Source: Desulfotignum sp. (GTDB lineage: Bacteria > Desulfobacterota > Desulfobacteria > Desulfobacterales > Desulfobacteraceae). From it: a stretch of 49,008 nucleotides of DNA. The position numbers and the translations under genes are program-made. Under the pieces are notes generated by a model, which was given only the letters and a program-made list of their open reading frames with translations, did no database searches and was not told where the DNA came from. Location: contig JAABSB010000004.1 of the NCBI GenBank assembly GCA_011390615.1, positions 1 to 49,008 of the forward strand, written 5' to 3'. Numbering within the stretch: the first letter of the stretch is position 1; the number at the start of each line of letters is the position of its first letter. This document shows, one piece after another, positions 35,040 to 44,682 of the stretch.

Positions 35040-36356
35040 ATGGCAGATTGTTACAATACAAAGGAAAAGGCGGTTTTGGAAAAAAAAACATACCCAAAGA
35101 AATTGACCCTTCCCAAAAAACATCTGCTGCCGGGTTTACTGGCGCTTGTGTTACTGGTTTGCTGGATGGCAGCCGGTTGTCTCCCATCCACCGCCTTTTC
35201 CCGGACCCGGGATTTTCCTGCTGATCTGTCTGATAATACAACCGAACAGACTGAAGCTTCTGACATACACCTTATCAAAGGACGCTTCAAAAGCGGGGAT
35301 ACAGCCTCTGATGTTCTTGGGCCCTATTTGTCCCTCCAGGAGATATACTGCCTTGAAAAACAAAGCCGGCCAGTGTTTTCATTCACCCGGTTCAAACAAG
35401 GGCAGCCCTTTGACATATCCCTTCACCAAGACCGGTTTGTGGCATTTGCCTATGACATAGATGACCGGCACCGGCTGGTCATCAAAAAAGAGCAGGACAG
35501 CTATGATATCAGAAAAATTCCCATCCAGTATGATATTCGGGAAGAGGTGATATCGGTTCACATTTCATCCAGTATTTTTGCGGCTGTAAAAAAAGCAGGG
35601 CACTGCACCTCCCTTGCAGGGCAGCTGGCGGATATTTTTGCCTGGGACATTGATTTTGCAAAAGATATCCAGCCCGGGGACAGGTTTCAGGTGCTGGTGG
35701 AACAACGGTTCCGTGATGATGCATTCCAGGGATACGGCAATATTCTGGCAGCTGTTTTTGTTAACAAAGGAAAGGCCCACAAAGCATTTTTGTTCACAGA
35801 TGCAGATGGCCATGCTGGATATTATGATGAAAAAGGGCAATCTCTTCAAAAGGCATTTTTAAAATCCCCGGTGAATTTTTCTAAAATCACCTCCTATTTT
35901 TCCGCCAGCAGGCTGCACCCTATTTTAAAAACCAAACGGCCCCATCCCGGGGTGGATTATGCAGCCCCGAAGAACACCCCCATCAAAACCGTTGCCGACG
36001 GCACTATTACTGAAATTGCCTATAACAATACAATGGGCCGGTATATGACCATCCGCCATTTTAACGGGTATGAAACCAGTTATTATCATATGAATAAATA
36101 TGCCGCCGCTATGAAAAAGGGTGCATCTGTTTTCCAGGGAGATATCATTGGATATGTGGGGAAAACAGGCCTTGCCACGGGATACCATCTGTGTTTCCGG
36201 GTTGAGAAAAACGGCCATCCTGTAAATCCTTTGAACATTCCGCACACAAGCGCAACACCCATTTCTTTGTCGGAAAAAGAGCGGTTTGTCAAAACTATTG
36301 CACTGTATTCAGAAAAACTGATGACAGCCGGGTCCCTGGCCCGGTCCACCCCGTAA
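35040..36356 (+). CDS. M23 family metallopeptidase, membrane-anchored
   Basis: N-terminal TM; HPGVDYAAPKNTPI, YYHMNKYA, TGLATGYHLCFRV. Start uncertain. Confidence 0.85.
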   Translation: MADCYNTKEKAVLEKKTYPKKLTLPKKHLLPGLLALVLLVCWMAAGCLPSTAFSRTRDFPADLSDNTTEQTEASDIHLIKGRFKSGDTASDVLGPYLSLQEIYCLEKQSRPVFSFTRFKQGQPFDISLHQDRFVAFAYDIDDRHRLVIKKEQDSYDIRKIPIQYDIREEVISVHISSSIFAAVKKAGHCTSLAGQLADIFAWDIDFAKDIQPGDRFQVLVEQRFRDDAFQGYGNILAAVFVNKGKAHKAFLFTDADGHAGYYDEKGQSLQKAFLKSPVNFSKITSYFSASRLHPILKTKRPHPGVDYAAPKNTPIKTVADGTITEIAYNNTMGRYMTIRHFNGYETSYYHMNKYAAAMKKGASVFQGDIIGYVGKTGLATGYHLCFRVEKNGHPVNPLNIPHTSATPISLSEKERFVKTIALYSEKLMTAGSLARSTP

Positions 36357-36379
36357 AACCCGCAACAAGGCAGGTATCC

Positions 36380-36907
36380 ATGGCCAATCCGGTACGGGAA
36401 CGTGCAGTTCAGGGATTACAGCCAGGTGATACATTTTGTTTCACCCGGCAGTTTTCACAAAAAGAAACCCGGGATTTCGGCGATTTGACCCAGGATTACA
36501 ACCCGGTGCATTACGATGCCCGCTGGACCCGGACCAAGGGATTCAAGGGCCTCATCTGCCACGGGCTTCTGGTGGGGGGCATGATCTGTGAATTCGGGGG
36601 CCAGGTGGGGTGGCTGGCCACGGGCATGGCATTCAAATTTTTGTATCCGGTTTATTTCGGGGATACCATCCAGTGCAGGGTCACCCTGACCAGTATCCAG
36701 GAAAGCGGCAGGGCTGAAGCAGAGGCCGTCTTTACAAACCAGGAAGGCCGGCAGGTGGTCCTGGCCACCCTTACCGGCCGCCTGCCCCTGGAAGGGGAAA
36801 AAGCCCTTCTGGACCAGATGGTGTCGGAAGGAGACCCTTTCAACGGGGCATCCCATAAAACCGGCTACGGCATAAACCAGGAACCCGGCGGCAAACCGGG
36901 ATTATAG
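36380..36907 (+). CDS. MaoC-like (R)-hydratase family protein
   Basis: DLTQDYNPVHYDARW hydratase motif; KGLICHGLLVGGM. Confidence 0.85.
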   Translation: MANPVRERAVQGLQPGDTFCFTRQFSQKETRDFGDLTQDYNPVHYDARWTRTKGFKGLICHGLLVGGMICEFGGQVGWLATGMAFKFLYPVYFGDTIQCRVTLTSIQESGRAEAEAVFTNQEGRQVVLATLTGRLPLEGEKALLDQMVSEGDPFNGASHKTGYGINQEPGGKPGL

Positions 36908-36939
36908 CAGATATCGGTTGCAGGTCCTGACGTTCAGTG

Positions 36940-36971
36940 TGGAAAATTTCCATACCTTTGGAAAATTTCCA
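36940..36971. promoter_or_regulatory. Paired 13-bp dyads, candidate enhancer
   Basis: TGGAAAATTTCCA at 36940-36952 and 36959-36971 (19-bp start-to-start). Confidence 0.65.
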
Positions 36972-37050
36972 CAGAAAAATGCTGGTAGTGCGGTAACATA
37001 CAATATCATAACCATTTGGAATATAAGGCTTTTTATAAAAAAAATTTTCC

Positions 37051-37066
37051 AGGCACACGATTTGCT
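37051..37066 (+). promoter_or_regulatory. Sigma-54 promoter upstream of Cys-rich gene
   Basis: AGGCACACGATTTGCT, GG-N10-GC. Confidence 0.78.
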
Positions 37067-37112
37067 TTAGGGTCAGGGTTGTTTGCTAACCTTCAAAGAT
37101 AAAGGAGAGATC

Positions 37113-37397
37113 ATGCTGGAAAAAAATATTTCATCAGGTCTTTGTGCCAATTGCATACATGCGGGACAATGCGGTTTTATGAAAAACAATACCAGGCCCA
37201 TAATTTTTTGTGAAGAGTTTTCCTGCGCCTGCCCGGAAGGCACATGCGCACAACCCATTGCAGAGATAACAGCACCATTGGCTGCAGTCAATGGATCATC
37301 CCGGGAAAATATCTGCAGCAATTGTGAAAACCTGGAAACCTGCTGCCTGCAGGAAAAACACCATGACACAGTGATGTGCTGTGAAGAATACAGGTGA
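37113..37397 (+). CDS. Small Cys-rich protein with tandem CxxC motifs
   Basis: SGLCANCIHAGQCGFMKNNTRPIIFCEEFSC and ENICSNCENLETCCLQEKHHDTVMCCEEYR; SD aaaggagag. Confidence 0.75.
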   Translation: MLEKNISSGLCANCIHAGQCGFMKNNTRPIIFCEEFSCACPEGTCAQPIAEITAPLAAVNGSSRENICSNCENLETCCLQEKHHDTVMCCEEYR

Positions 37398-38556
37398 TAT
37401 CCAAAAAAAAATTGCTGCCCTTGAAAAGCAGAACAGGAAACTGCAGCAGTTTTATGATGCATACCAGCAGGTGCAAAGCAATGAAAAAGAACGGGTAAAA
37501 GAACTTAACTGTTTGTACCAGGTCGCCCAGTGTGTGGTACTGGAAAGAAACACCACCGCTGCATTGAAAAAGATTGTTCACATCATTCCCACAGGCTGGC
37601 AGTTTTCCCAAAACTGCTGTGCCCGGATTCGGTTCAAAGAAAACATTTATCTGTCCTTTGAATTTTTTGCATCAGATATATGTCAGTCAGAAGACATATG
37701 CATCGACAATGAGGCTGTGGGGGCCATAGATGTGTGTTATCACCCGGATGCCGTTGCCGGAACAGCAGATCCTTTTTTAAGCGAAGAACGGAATCTGCTC
37801 AAAGGCATTGCCAACATCATCAGTTTTTATATAAAAAAACAAAAAGATGATGAAGCCAGAAAAATAATTCAAAAACAATTGCTGCACAATGATCGTCTGG
37901 CCACCATCGGCCGCCTGGCAGCCGGCGTGGCCCATGAATTAAATGAACCTTTGGGCAATATTCTAGGCCTGGCACAGCTGTCACGCAAGTTGCCCAACCT
38001 TCCGGAACAGGCAAGAAACGATCTTACCCGGATCCAGGAATGTGTGATGTATTCACGGGAAATTATAAAAAAACTTCTCGCGTTTTCCCGTAACGCCCCT
38101 GTGCACAAAGAAAAAATCTGCCTGAACCATGTGATCGAAAACAGCCTCACGTTTCTGGTGGCCCGGTGTGCCAGGGAAGGGATCGCCATTGAAAAGCGGT
38201 TCCAGGAGAATCTGTTTGTCATGGCAGATGCCAACCAGATAACACAGGTGGTTACCAATCTGACCATCAATGCTGTACAGGCCATGGAAAACGGTGGGAA
38301 AATCACACTGACCGTAAAAAAAACTGCAGACAAAGCGGTTTTTTCCATTGAAGATACCGGGGTCGGAATACCGGGCGAGCATATCAGCAGTGCGTTTATG
38401 CCGTTTTTTACCACAAAGGATGTGGACCAGGGCACCGGCCTGGGACTTTCTGTTGTGTACGGCATTGTTAAAAACCATGATGGTGATATAAAGGTCAGCA
38501 GTGAGCCTGGAAAAGGCAGTGTTTTTGAAATATCACTGCCGCTGGAGAGCGATTGA
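37381..38556 (+). CDS. Cytoplasmic sensor histidine kinase (GAF-like sensor)
   Basis: H-box GVAHELNEPLGN, NLTINAVQAM, DTGVGIPGEH, GTGLGLSVVYG; GTG start overlaps the Cys-rich gene. Confidence 0.9.
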   Translation: MKNTGDIQKKIAALEKQNRKLQQFYDAYQQVQSNEKERVKELNCLYQVAQCVVLERNTTAALKKIVHIIPTGWQFSQNCCARIRFKENIYLSFEFFASDICQSEDICIDNEAVGAIDVCYHPDAVAGTADPFLSEERNLLKGIANIISFYIKKQKDDEARKIIQKQLLHNDRLATIGRLAAGVAHELNEPLGNILGLAQLSRKLPNLPEQARNDLTRIQECVMYSREIIKKLLAFSRNAPVHKEKICLNHVIENSLTFLVARCAREGIAIEKRFQENLFVMADANQITQVVTNLTINAVQAMENGGKITLTVKKTADKAVFSIEDTGVGIPGEHISSAFMPFFTTKDVDQGTGLGLSVVYGIVKNHDGDIKVSSEPGKGSVFEISLPLESD

Positions 38557-39887
38557 TGTCGGACAAAAAATCAAAGGCACAGATTCTGGTTGTGGATGAC
38601 AACAAGATTACCTGTGAGGTCATTCAAAGAAACCTTGCATCTGAAGGATACCGTGTGTTTCTTGCCCATAATGTGGAAGATGCGGCTGCTGTTCTTTCCC
38701 GCCAGGATATTGATCTGCTGATCACCGATTATAAGATGCCCCGGCTGACCGGACTGGATATGATCCAATATGCCCGGGATCATTTCCAGGACCTGGGGAT
38801 CATAATGCTTACAGGGTACGGGTCCATTAAAGGGGCTGTGTCAGCCCTGAAACAGGGGGCAGATGAATATATCACCAAGCCCTTCACTGATAAGGAACTT
38901 ATGGACACCGTGGCAAAATGCATAAAAAGATATCAGGAGCGCAGGATAGATCCTGGTATGCTCTATTCTGACACCTGGTCCCGCTTCGGTATTATTGGGC
39001 AGTCTGAAAAAATGCAGCATCTGTTTGCCGCCATAAAAAAAGCCGGTGAAAATGATGCCACAGTCCTGATACAAGGGGAAAGCGGGACAGGGAAGGAACT
39101 GGTGGCCAGGGCCATTCACTACAGCCATAAAACCAGGTCTGTCTATCCTTTTATTCCCTTCAACTGCCCAGGTGTTCCCCCGGCCCTTTTTGAAAGTGAA
39201 CTGTTCGGCCATGTGAAAGGGGCGTTTACCGGTGCGACACAGGACAGCAAAGGATTTTTCAGGGCAGCAGAAAACGGGGGCCTTTTTCTGGACGAAATCA
39301 GTGAACTGCCCTATGAACTCCAGGGAAAACTGCTCAGGGTGCTCCAGGAAAAAGAATATACCCGGGTTGGAGAAACCCGGCAGAATAAAGCAGATGTCAG
39401 GATTATGGCGGCCACCAATCAAAAACTCGAAGATCTGGTTGAAAAAGGATTGTTCCGCCAGGATCTGTTTTTCCGTATCAATGTCATCACTATTGATATT
39501 CCGCCGCTACGGGATCGGGGTGAAGATATTCTGCTGCTGGCAAAGCATTTTATTGTGAAGTATGCAAAACAGCTGGGAAAAAATGAACCGAAGCTCACAC
39601 AAAATGCCATTGCCGCCTTGGAAAATTATGCCTGGCCCGGAAATGTCAGGGAACTTGAAAACCTGATACACCGGAATCTGATAATGAATGATACACAATA
39701 TATGGACAGTGCTGCATTTCCGGCAGCAATGAAAAATACCATATCCCGGGAAAATACGGTTACCCTGAGCCTGTCGGAGATGACCAGAAAATATGTCAGG
39801 GAGGTGCTTGCCCACACCGGGGGAAACAAGGCAAAGGCATTACAAATACTGAAAATTGATCGCAAAACCCTGCTCAAAAAATTATAG
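38553..39887 (+). CDS. Sigma-54-dependent response regulator
   Basis: Receiver [13 protein letters not shown]+ [21 protein letters not shown]-type overlap with kinase. Confidence 0.95.
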   Translation: MMSDKKSKAQILVVDDNKITCEVIQRNLASEGYRVFLAHNVEDAAAVLSRQDIDLLITDYKMPRLTGLDMIQYARDHFQDLGIIMLTGYGSIKGAVSALKQGADEYITKPFTDKELMDTVAKCIKRYQERRIDPGMLYSDTWSRFGIIGQSEKMQHLFAAIKKAGENDATVLIQGESGTGKELVARAIHYSHKTRSVYPFIPFNCPGVPPALFESELFGHVKGAFTGATQDSKGFFRAAENGGLFLDEISELPYELQGKLLRVLQEKEYTRVGETRQNKADVRIMAATNQKLEDLVEKGLFRQDLFFRINVITIDIPPLRDRGEDILLLAKHFIVKYAKQLGKNEPKLTQNAIAALENYAWPGNVRELENLIHRNLIMNDTQYMDSAAFPAAMKNTISRENTVTLSLSEMTRKYVREVLAHTGGNKAKALQILKIDRKTLLKKL

Positions 39888-39895
39888 TGGCATTG

Positions 39896-40090
39896 TCAGG
39901 CTTTTGGAATTTTGAACAGTTTTTCCAGGATGTTTTCCATGGGGCACAGTCCGGTGAACGCCGACTGCAGCAGGTTCAGTCCCACAAAAGCGGTGAGCAG
40001 GAACCAGTAGGGAGAAACCCAGTGGCCCAGGGCCAGGGATGCCAGGATGAACAGGCCGGCAATGGCCCTGATATAGTCTTCCATTTTCAT
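39896..40090 (-). CDS. DUF2892 (YgaP-type) small membrane protein
   Basis: RAIAGLFILASLALG...LTAFVGLNLLQSAFTGLCPMENIL. Confidence 0.8.
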   Translation of the reverse strand: MKMEDYIRAIAGLFILASLALGHWVSPYWFLLTAFVGLNLLQSAFTGLCPMENILEKLFKIPKA

Positions 40091-40104
40091 TTCAACCTCT
40101 CCTT

Positions 40105-41652
40105 TTATCTAAAATCCTTGTATTGAATGCCGTATCTGGCTGCTTTGTAGGAAAATTTGCGCACCGTGATCTGGATGAGCCGGGCAGCCTGCTTGATATT
40201 GCCCTTGGTGTTTTTCAAAGCATCCATGAGAATTTCCTTTTCCAGCCCTGCCACGGCTTTTTCCAGAGACTGGGGCAGGGTTTTGGAATCAGTACCGGTC
40301 TGGAGGGTTGCCGGCAGGTGATAGGAATGAACAGCCCCTTCGTTACACAGAATAACAGCCCGTTCAATGCAGTTTTCAAGCTCTCTGACATTACCGGGCC
40401 AGTGGTATTCCATCATCATATCAATGGCCGGGGTGGTGATGCGCTTGATCTCTTTGCCATGCTCCTTTCGGTATTTTTCCAGAAAATGGTCTGCCAGGAG
40501 AATGATATCTGTTTTGCGCATGCGCAGGCTGGGAATATAGATGGGAAATACATTGAGTCTGAAATACAGGTCATCTCTGAATCTGCCCTGCTGGACCATC
40601 TCTTCGAGATTGGCATTGGTGGCGGCAACAATCCGTACATCCGCCTTGATGGGTTTGTATCCCCCCACCCGTTCAAACTCTTTTTCCTGGAGAACCCGCA
40701 GCAGTTTGACCTGGGCACCCGGGGCCATGTTGCCGATCTCATCTAAAAAAATGGTGCCCTGATCCGCAATTTCAAATTTGCCTTTTTTCAGATGGGATGC
40801 CCCTGTGAACGCCCCTTTTTCATGTCCGAAAAGTTCGCTTTCGATGAGGTTTTCCGGAATGGCGGCGCAATTTATTTTTATAAAGGGCTTATGGTGGCGT
40901 TCTGAATTATAGTGGATGGCGTTGGCCACCAGTTCTTTGCCTGTGCCACTTTCTCCCCTGATCAATACGGTGGCCGATGAAAAAGAGACTTGGGATATCA
41001 TCTGGAGCACTTCACGCATTTTATTGGAGTTGCCGATGATATTGGAAAAACTGTACCGGTTTTCCAGTTCGGTTTTCAGCCGCAGGTTTTCCGATTTCAG
41101 CCGCTCTTTTTCCAGGCGCACGGTTTCGATATTGATCACATGATGGGCCAGCATGGCTGCCACTACGGTCAGCAGTTTTTCCCCCTGCTGCAACGCATGT
41201 TTTCCCTCAAAGGGGCGGTCTGCGCTGATGGCACCCACAACCTGGTTTTCCTTTTTTATGGGCACACAGATAAAAGAATAATCCTGCCCCTGGATACGCT
41301 TTCTGGAATGGGTCTTGTCCAGAAATAAAGGTTCTTCGCTGATACGGGGCACCACAGCAGATTTGCCAGATTCCACCACCTTGCCGACGATACCCTCACC
41401 CGGAAGGTATTTTATCTGCCGGGTGGTTTCCTCTGAAATGCCATGGGCAATTTCAATGCGGATTTCTCCGTTTTCCCTATTGGTCAAAAAAATGATGCCC
41501 CGGACAAGATTCAAAGACTCGGACAACACGCCCAATACCTTGAACAGGGATTTTTTCATGTCCATGTGCTGGTTCAACGCCTCACTGATTTCATACAGCA
41601 GAGAAATTTCTTCAAGAGATTTCATAAAGTGGGTTTCCTGTGGCATGTTCAT
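40105..41652 (-). CDS. NifA-like sigma-54 activator (GAF-AAA+-HTH)
   Basis: GAF region, [18 protein letters not shown], Fis-type HTH at C-terminus. Confidence 0.92.
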   Translation of the reverse strand: MNMPQETHFMKSLEEISLLYEISEALNQHMDMKKSLFKVLGVLSESLNLVRGIIFLTNRENGEIRIEIAHGISEETTRQIKYLPGEGIVGKVVESGKSAVVPRISEEPLFLDKTHSRKRIQGQDYSFICVPIKKENQVVGAISADRPFEGKHALQQGEKLLTVVAAMLAHHVINIETVRLEKERLKSENLRLKTELENRYSFSNIIGNSNKMREVLQMISQVSFSSATVLIRGESGTGKELVANAIHYNSERHHKPFIKINCAAIPENLIESELFGHEKGAFTGASHLKKGKFEIADQGTIFLDEIGNMAPGAQVKLLRVLQEKEFERVGGYKPIKADVRIVAATNANLEEMVQQGRFRDDLYFRLNVFPIYIPSLRMRKTDIILLADHFLEKYRKEHGKEIKRITTPAIDMMMEYHWPGNVRELENCIERAVILCNEGAVHSYHLPATLQTGTDSKTLPQSLEKAVAGLEKEILMDALKNTKGNIKQAARLIQITVRKFSYKAARYGIQYKDFR

Positions 41653-41924
41653 CCGGCAATTGGTAACATACGCAATTATTTTATCCTGAAACCCGGAATG
41701 ATGCCAGGTTTTCCGATAATTCTATTATGGCATAAAATGCAGTTGCGCAAAAGAGGATATCCAGTCCATACCAGAGTATGAACGGAAAAAACAGGCAATG
41801 TAAACGCTGGGAATCTGAAGAAAATTCAGGCACGGCAGCAGGTTATGGAACCTGTATTTGAAAATTCCCCTGTGGGAATATGCCGGATGGAAAATCGGGT
41901 GTTTCAATTGAAACAGTTTTATAC

Positions 41925-42242
41925 TCAGGCCTGTTCCAGGGCCTGGGATTCTTCTTTGGCAAGGGCGTTTTCCATGGCTGCTGTTTTTTCCAGGGCCAAA
42001 GTATCCAGGTGCTGCTCCACATATGCGCGCAGATTCCGGTCCGGATCCAGGGATTCAGAATAGTAATTGAGCACCCACCAGAGTTCGTTGAGTTTATATT
42101 TGTTGTCCTGCCACCAGGAAACCGATTCTTTTATGGCATCGGCTGTTTCCAGCTCAGAGTTGATTTTTACATAAAAATCGTAACACATGTTGCGGGTTAC
42201 GGGTTTCAGGCCCAGTACGCTGACAGTACTTCGGTTGATCAC
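41925..42242 (-). CDS. Hypothetical protein
   Basis: Coding-like 105-aa ORF, no family recognised. Confidence 0.55.
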   Translation of the reverse strand: MINRSTVSVLGLKPVTRNMCYDFYVKINSELETADAIKESVSWWQDNKYKLNELWWVLNYYSESLDPDRNLRAYVEQHLDTLALEKTAAMENALAKEESQALEQA

Positions 42243-42345
42243 ACCTGCCTCCTTTAAACCTTAGAGCATCATGTAATGAATGGGTTTCCATTCTTTACAG
42301 TAAACAAAAAAAATTGTAAACCCCTAATCTGTTTATTTTTTTTGG

Positions 42346-42397
42346 TTGCATCTTTGGTTGTGGATACGGTATTTTGGACAGGTTTAACCAAATGCAA
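42346..42397 (+). promoter_or_regulatory. Inverted repeat overlapping the putative cobU start
   Basis: TTGCATctTTGGTT (42346-42359) and AACCAAATGCAA (42386-42397). Confidence 0.4.
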
Positions 42398-42964
42398 AAA
42401 AAGAAAGAAAAACATATTGTGACAGATAAAAATATCATAACCCTTGTCATAGGGGGCTGCAGAAGCGGCAAGAGCCGATATGCCCTGGATGCGGCCAGTG
42501 CTGTTCCTGGCAGCAGAAAGATCTTTCTGGCCACATCCGTACCAGGGGACCGGGAGATGGAAAAACGGGTGATCGCACACCAGGCCCAGCGGGGAGATGA
42601 CTGGCAGACGGTCGAAGCGCCGGTGCATATCCATGAAGAAATTGCAGCCCATGCCCGGACAGCAGATGTGATACTGGTGGACTGCCTGACCCTGTGGACC
42701 GCAAATATGCTGGCACTGGAAATGGATGAACCAGCCATGCAAAAATGCATGCACCAGACCACCCTGGCCCTTTCCAGGGTTTTTTGCCCGGTATTCCTGG
42801 TCACCAATGAAGTGGGGTACGGGATTGTGCCGGAAAACAGCTTGGCAAGACGGTTTCGGGACATGGCTGGACTGGTGAACCAGCACATGGCAAAGATGGC
42901 AGACCAGGTGGTGCTCACCGTGGCCGGGATTGCTGTTACTATCAAACCAAAGGATGGCATATGA
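42392..42964 (+). CDS. cobU: Adenosylcobinamide kinase / adenosylcobinamide-phosphate guanylyltransferase
   Basis: LVIGGCRSGKSRYALDAA, LVDCLTLWTANML, VTNEVGYGIVPENSLARRFRDMAGLVNQ. Confidence 0.92.
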   Translation: MQKKKEKHIVTDKNIITLVIGGCRSGKSRYALDAASAVPGSRKIFLATSVPGDREMEKRVIAHQAQRGDDWQTVEAPVHIHEEIAAHARTADVILVDCLTLWTANMLALEMDEPAMQKCMHQTTLALSRVFCPVFLVTNEVGYGIVPENSLARRFRDMAGLVNQHMAKMADQVVLTVAGIAVTIKPKDGI

Positions 42965-43905
42965 AATACCGGCATCTGTTCGGCCCTGTGCTGTCACGGC
43001 GCCTGGGAATCTCTTTGGGGGTGGATCTGGTAACCCACAAGATCTGCAGCCTGAACTGTGTATATTGTGAATGCGGAAATACTACCCTTCTGACAAGGGT
43101 GCGCAAAGAATATGTTTCCTGTGACAACGTATGCCGGGAACTGGACCATTACTGGGCACATAATGAAGATCCGGATTATATTACCTTTTCCGGATCAGGT
43201 GAGCCCTGCCTGAACCTGGCCCTGGGACAGGTGATTGCCCATATCAAAAAAAAAAAACCAGGCGTGAAGGTGGCCGTGCTCACCAATGCCACCCTGATGT
43301 CTGACCCTGGGGTCCGGGCTGATCTAACCCTGGCCGATATTGTGGTGCCGTCTCTGGATGCGGTATCCCGCAAGATATTCAACCGCATCAACCGTCCCTG
43401 TGCCGGTATACAGCCGGTAGAAATTGTGGATGGTATTGCCGGGTTTGCCAAGGATTTTACAGGTGAGATCTGGCTGGAAATATTTATTCTGCCGGGGGTG
43501 AATGATACAAAAGAAGAACTGCTCATGCTCAAGGCAGCCATCAGAAAGATACAGCCCCACCGGGTACAGCTCAACACCCTTGACCGGCCGGGCACGGTTG
43601 ATACCCTCACACCGGCGTCCCCGGATGTACTGGACCGGGTGATCCGTATCCTGGATGAAAAAAATGTGGAGATCATTGCCCGGGCAGGCACCAGAACCAA
43701 GGGTGCAAAGGCTGCAGACCCGGCTTCTGCGGTGCTGGAAACCATTCACCGCAGGCCCTGCACAAAAGAAGATCTGGCCGCCATCCTGGGACTGCCGGCA
43801 GAAGAAATAGATCTGCTGCTGGCCGATCTTTCGGCAGCAGGGCGCATTACCTCCAGAATCCAGGCCAGGGGGGTGTTTTTTTCCACCAGGAAAGAAGGTA
43901 CATGA
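42961..43905 (+). CDS. Radical SAM protein (COG0731-like)
   Basis: FGPVLSRRLGISLGVDLVTHKICSLNCVYCECG (CxxxCxxC); C-terminal winged-helix-like region. Confidence 0.85.
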   Translation: MKYRHLFGPVLSRRLGISLGVDLVTHKICSLNCVYCECGNTTLLTRVRKEYVSCDNVCRELDHYWAHNEDPDYITFSGSGEPCLNLALGQVIAHIKKKKPGVKVAVLTNATLMSDPGVRADLTLADIVVPSLDAVSRKIFNRINRPCAGIQPVEIVDGIAGFAKDFTGEIWLEIFILPGVNDTKEELLMLKAAIRKIQPHRVQLNTLDRPGTVDTLTPASPDVLDRVIRILDEKNVEIIARAGTRTKGAKAADPASAVLETIHRRPCTKEDLAAILGLPAEEIDLLLADLSAAGRITSRIQARGVFFSTRKEGT

Positions 43906-44669
43906 CCCCGCCCAAAACAATTGGATTTCTTAACGATCTGCAGTCCTGTCTTCTTTTTTTAACTGTTTTGCCGGCGGGCAGGCATGCTGCCTATTCCCCC
44001 ATGGGCATGATCCGTTTTTTTCCGGTGGCGGGCCTTATACTGGGAAGCCTGCTTGTGTTCACCGATCTTGCAGCCTCGTGGCTGTGGCCTTTGCCTGTGG
44101 CTGCCCTGGCAGATGTGCTCTGCCTGGTGATTCTCACCGGGGCGTTTCACCTGGACGGCCTGGGGGATACGGCAGACGGCATTTTCAGCCACAGGTCCCG
44201 GCAGCGGGCCCTGGAGATCATGAAGGACAGCCGCACCGGTATGATGGGGCTTGTGGCCGTGGTCTGTGTCCTGGCCATGAAGGCGGCCGGAATATATGCG
44301 GTAAAAATGGCTTTCGGTACTGGTCAGGCCCTGCTGGTCCTGCTGCTGGTACCTGCATATGCCAGGGCATCTATGATTTTCGGCATCCGGTTTCTGGACT
44401 ATGGCCGCATTGGCACCGGCACCGGCCTGGACCTTTTTACGTCCCCCCTTGGAGCAAAAGATTTTGTCTATTGCCTGATCCCCTTGTTTTTATCTGTGTT
44501 TTTAGGGTATAACGGCTTGGCTTTGAACCTGTTGTTCGGCATCAGCTGTTTGGGTATTTTATGGTTTTACAAAAAAAAGATGAATTGTATCACAGGGGAT
44601 ATGCTCGGGGCCATGACAGAGATTGTGGAAGCAATTTTGTTTCTGGGCTGCGGGGCTGCTTTTCTGTGA
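43902..44669 (+). CDS. cobS: Adenosylcobinamide-GDP ribazoletransferase (cobalamin synthase)
   Basis: FHLDGLGDTADGIFSHRSRQRALEIMKDSRTGMMG. Confidence 0.93.
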   Translation: MTPPKTIGFLNDLQSCLLFLTVLPAGRHAAYSPMGMIRFFPVAGLILGSLLVFTDLAASWLWPLPVAALADVLCLVILTGAFHLDGLGDTADGIFSHRSRQRALEIMKDSRTGMMGLVAVVCVLAMKAAGIYAVKMAFGTGQALLVLLLVPAYARASMIFGIRFLDYGRIGTGTGLDLFTSPLGAKDFVYCLIPLFLSVFLGYNGLALNLLFGISCLGILWFYKKKMNCITGDMLGAMTEIVEAILFLGCGAAFL

Positions 44670-44682
44670 AAAGGATCGTATC

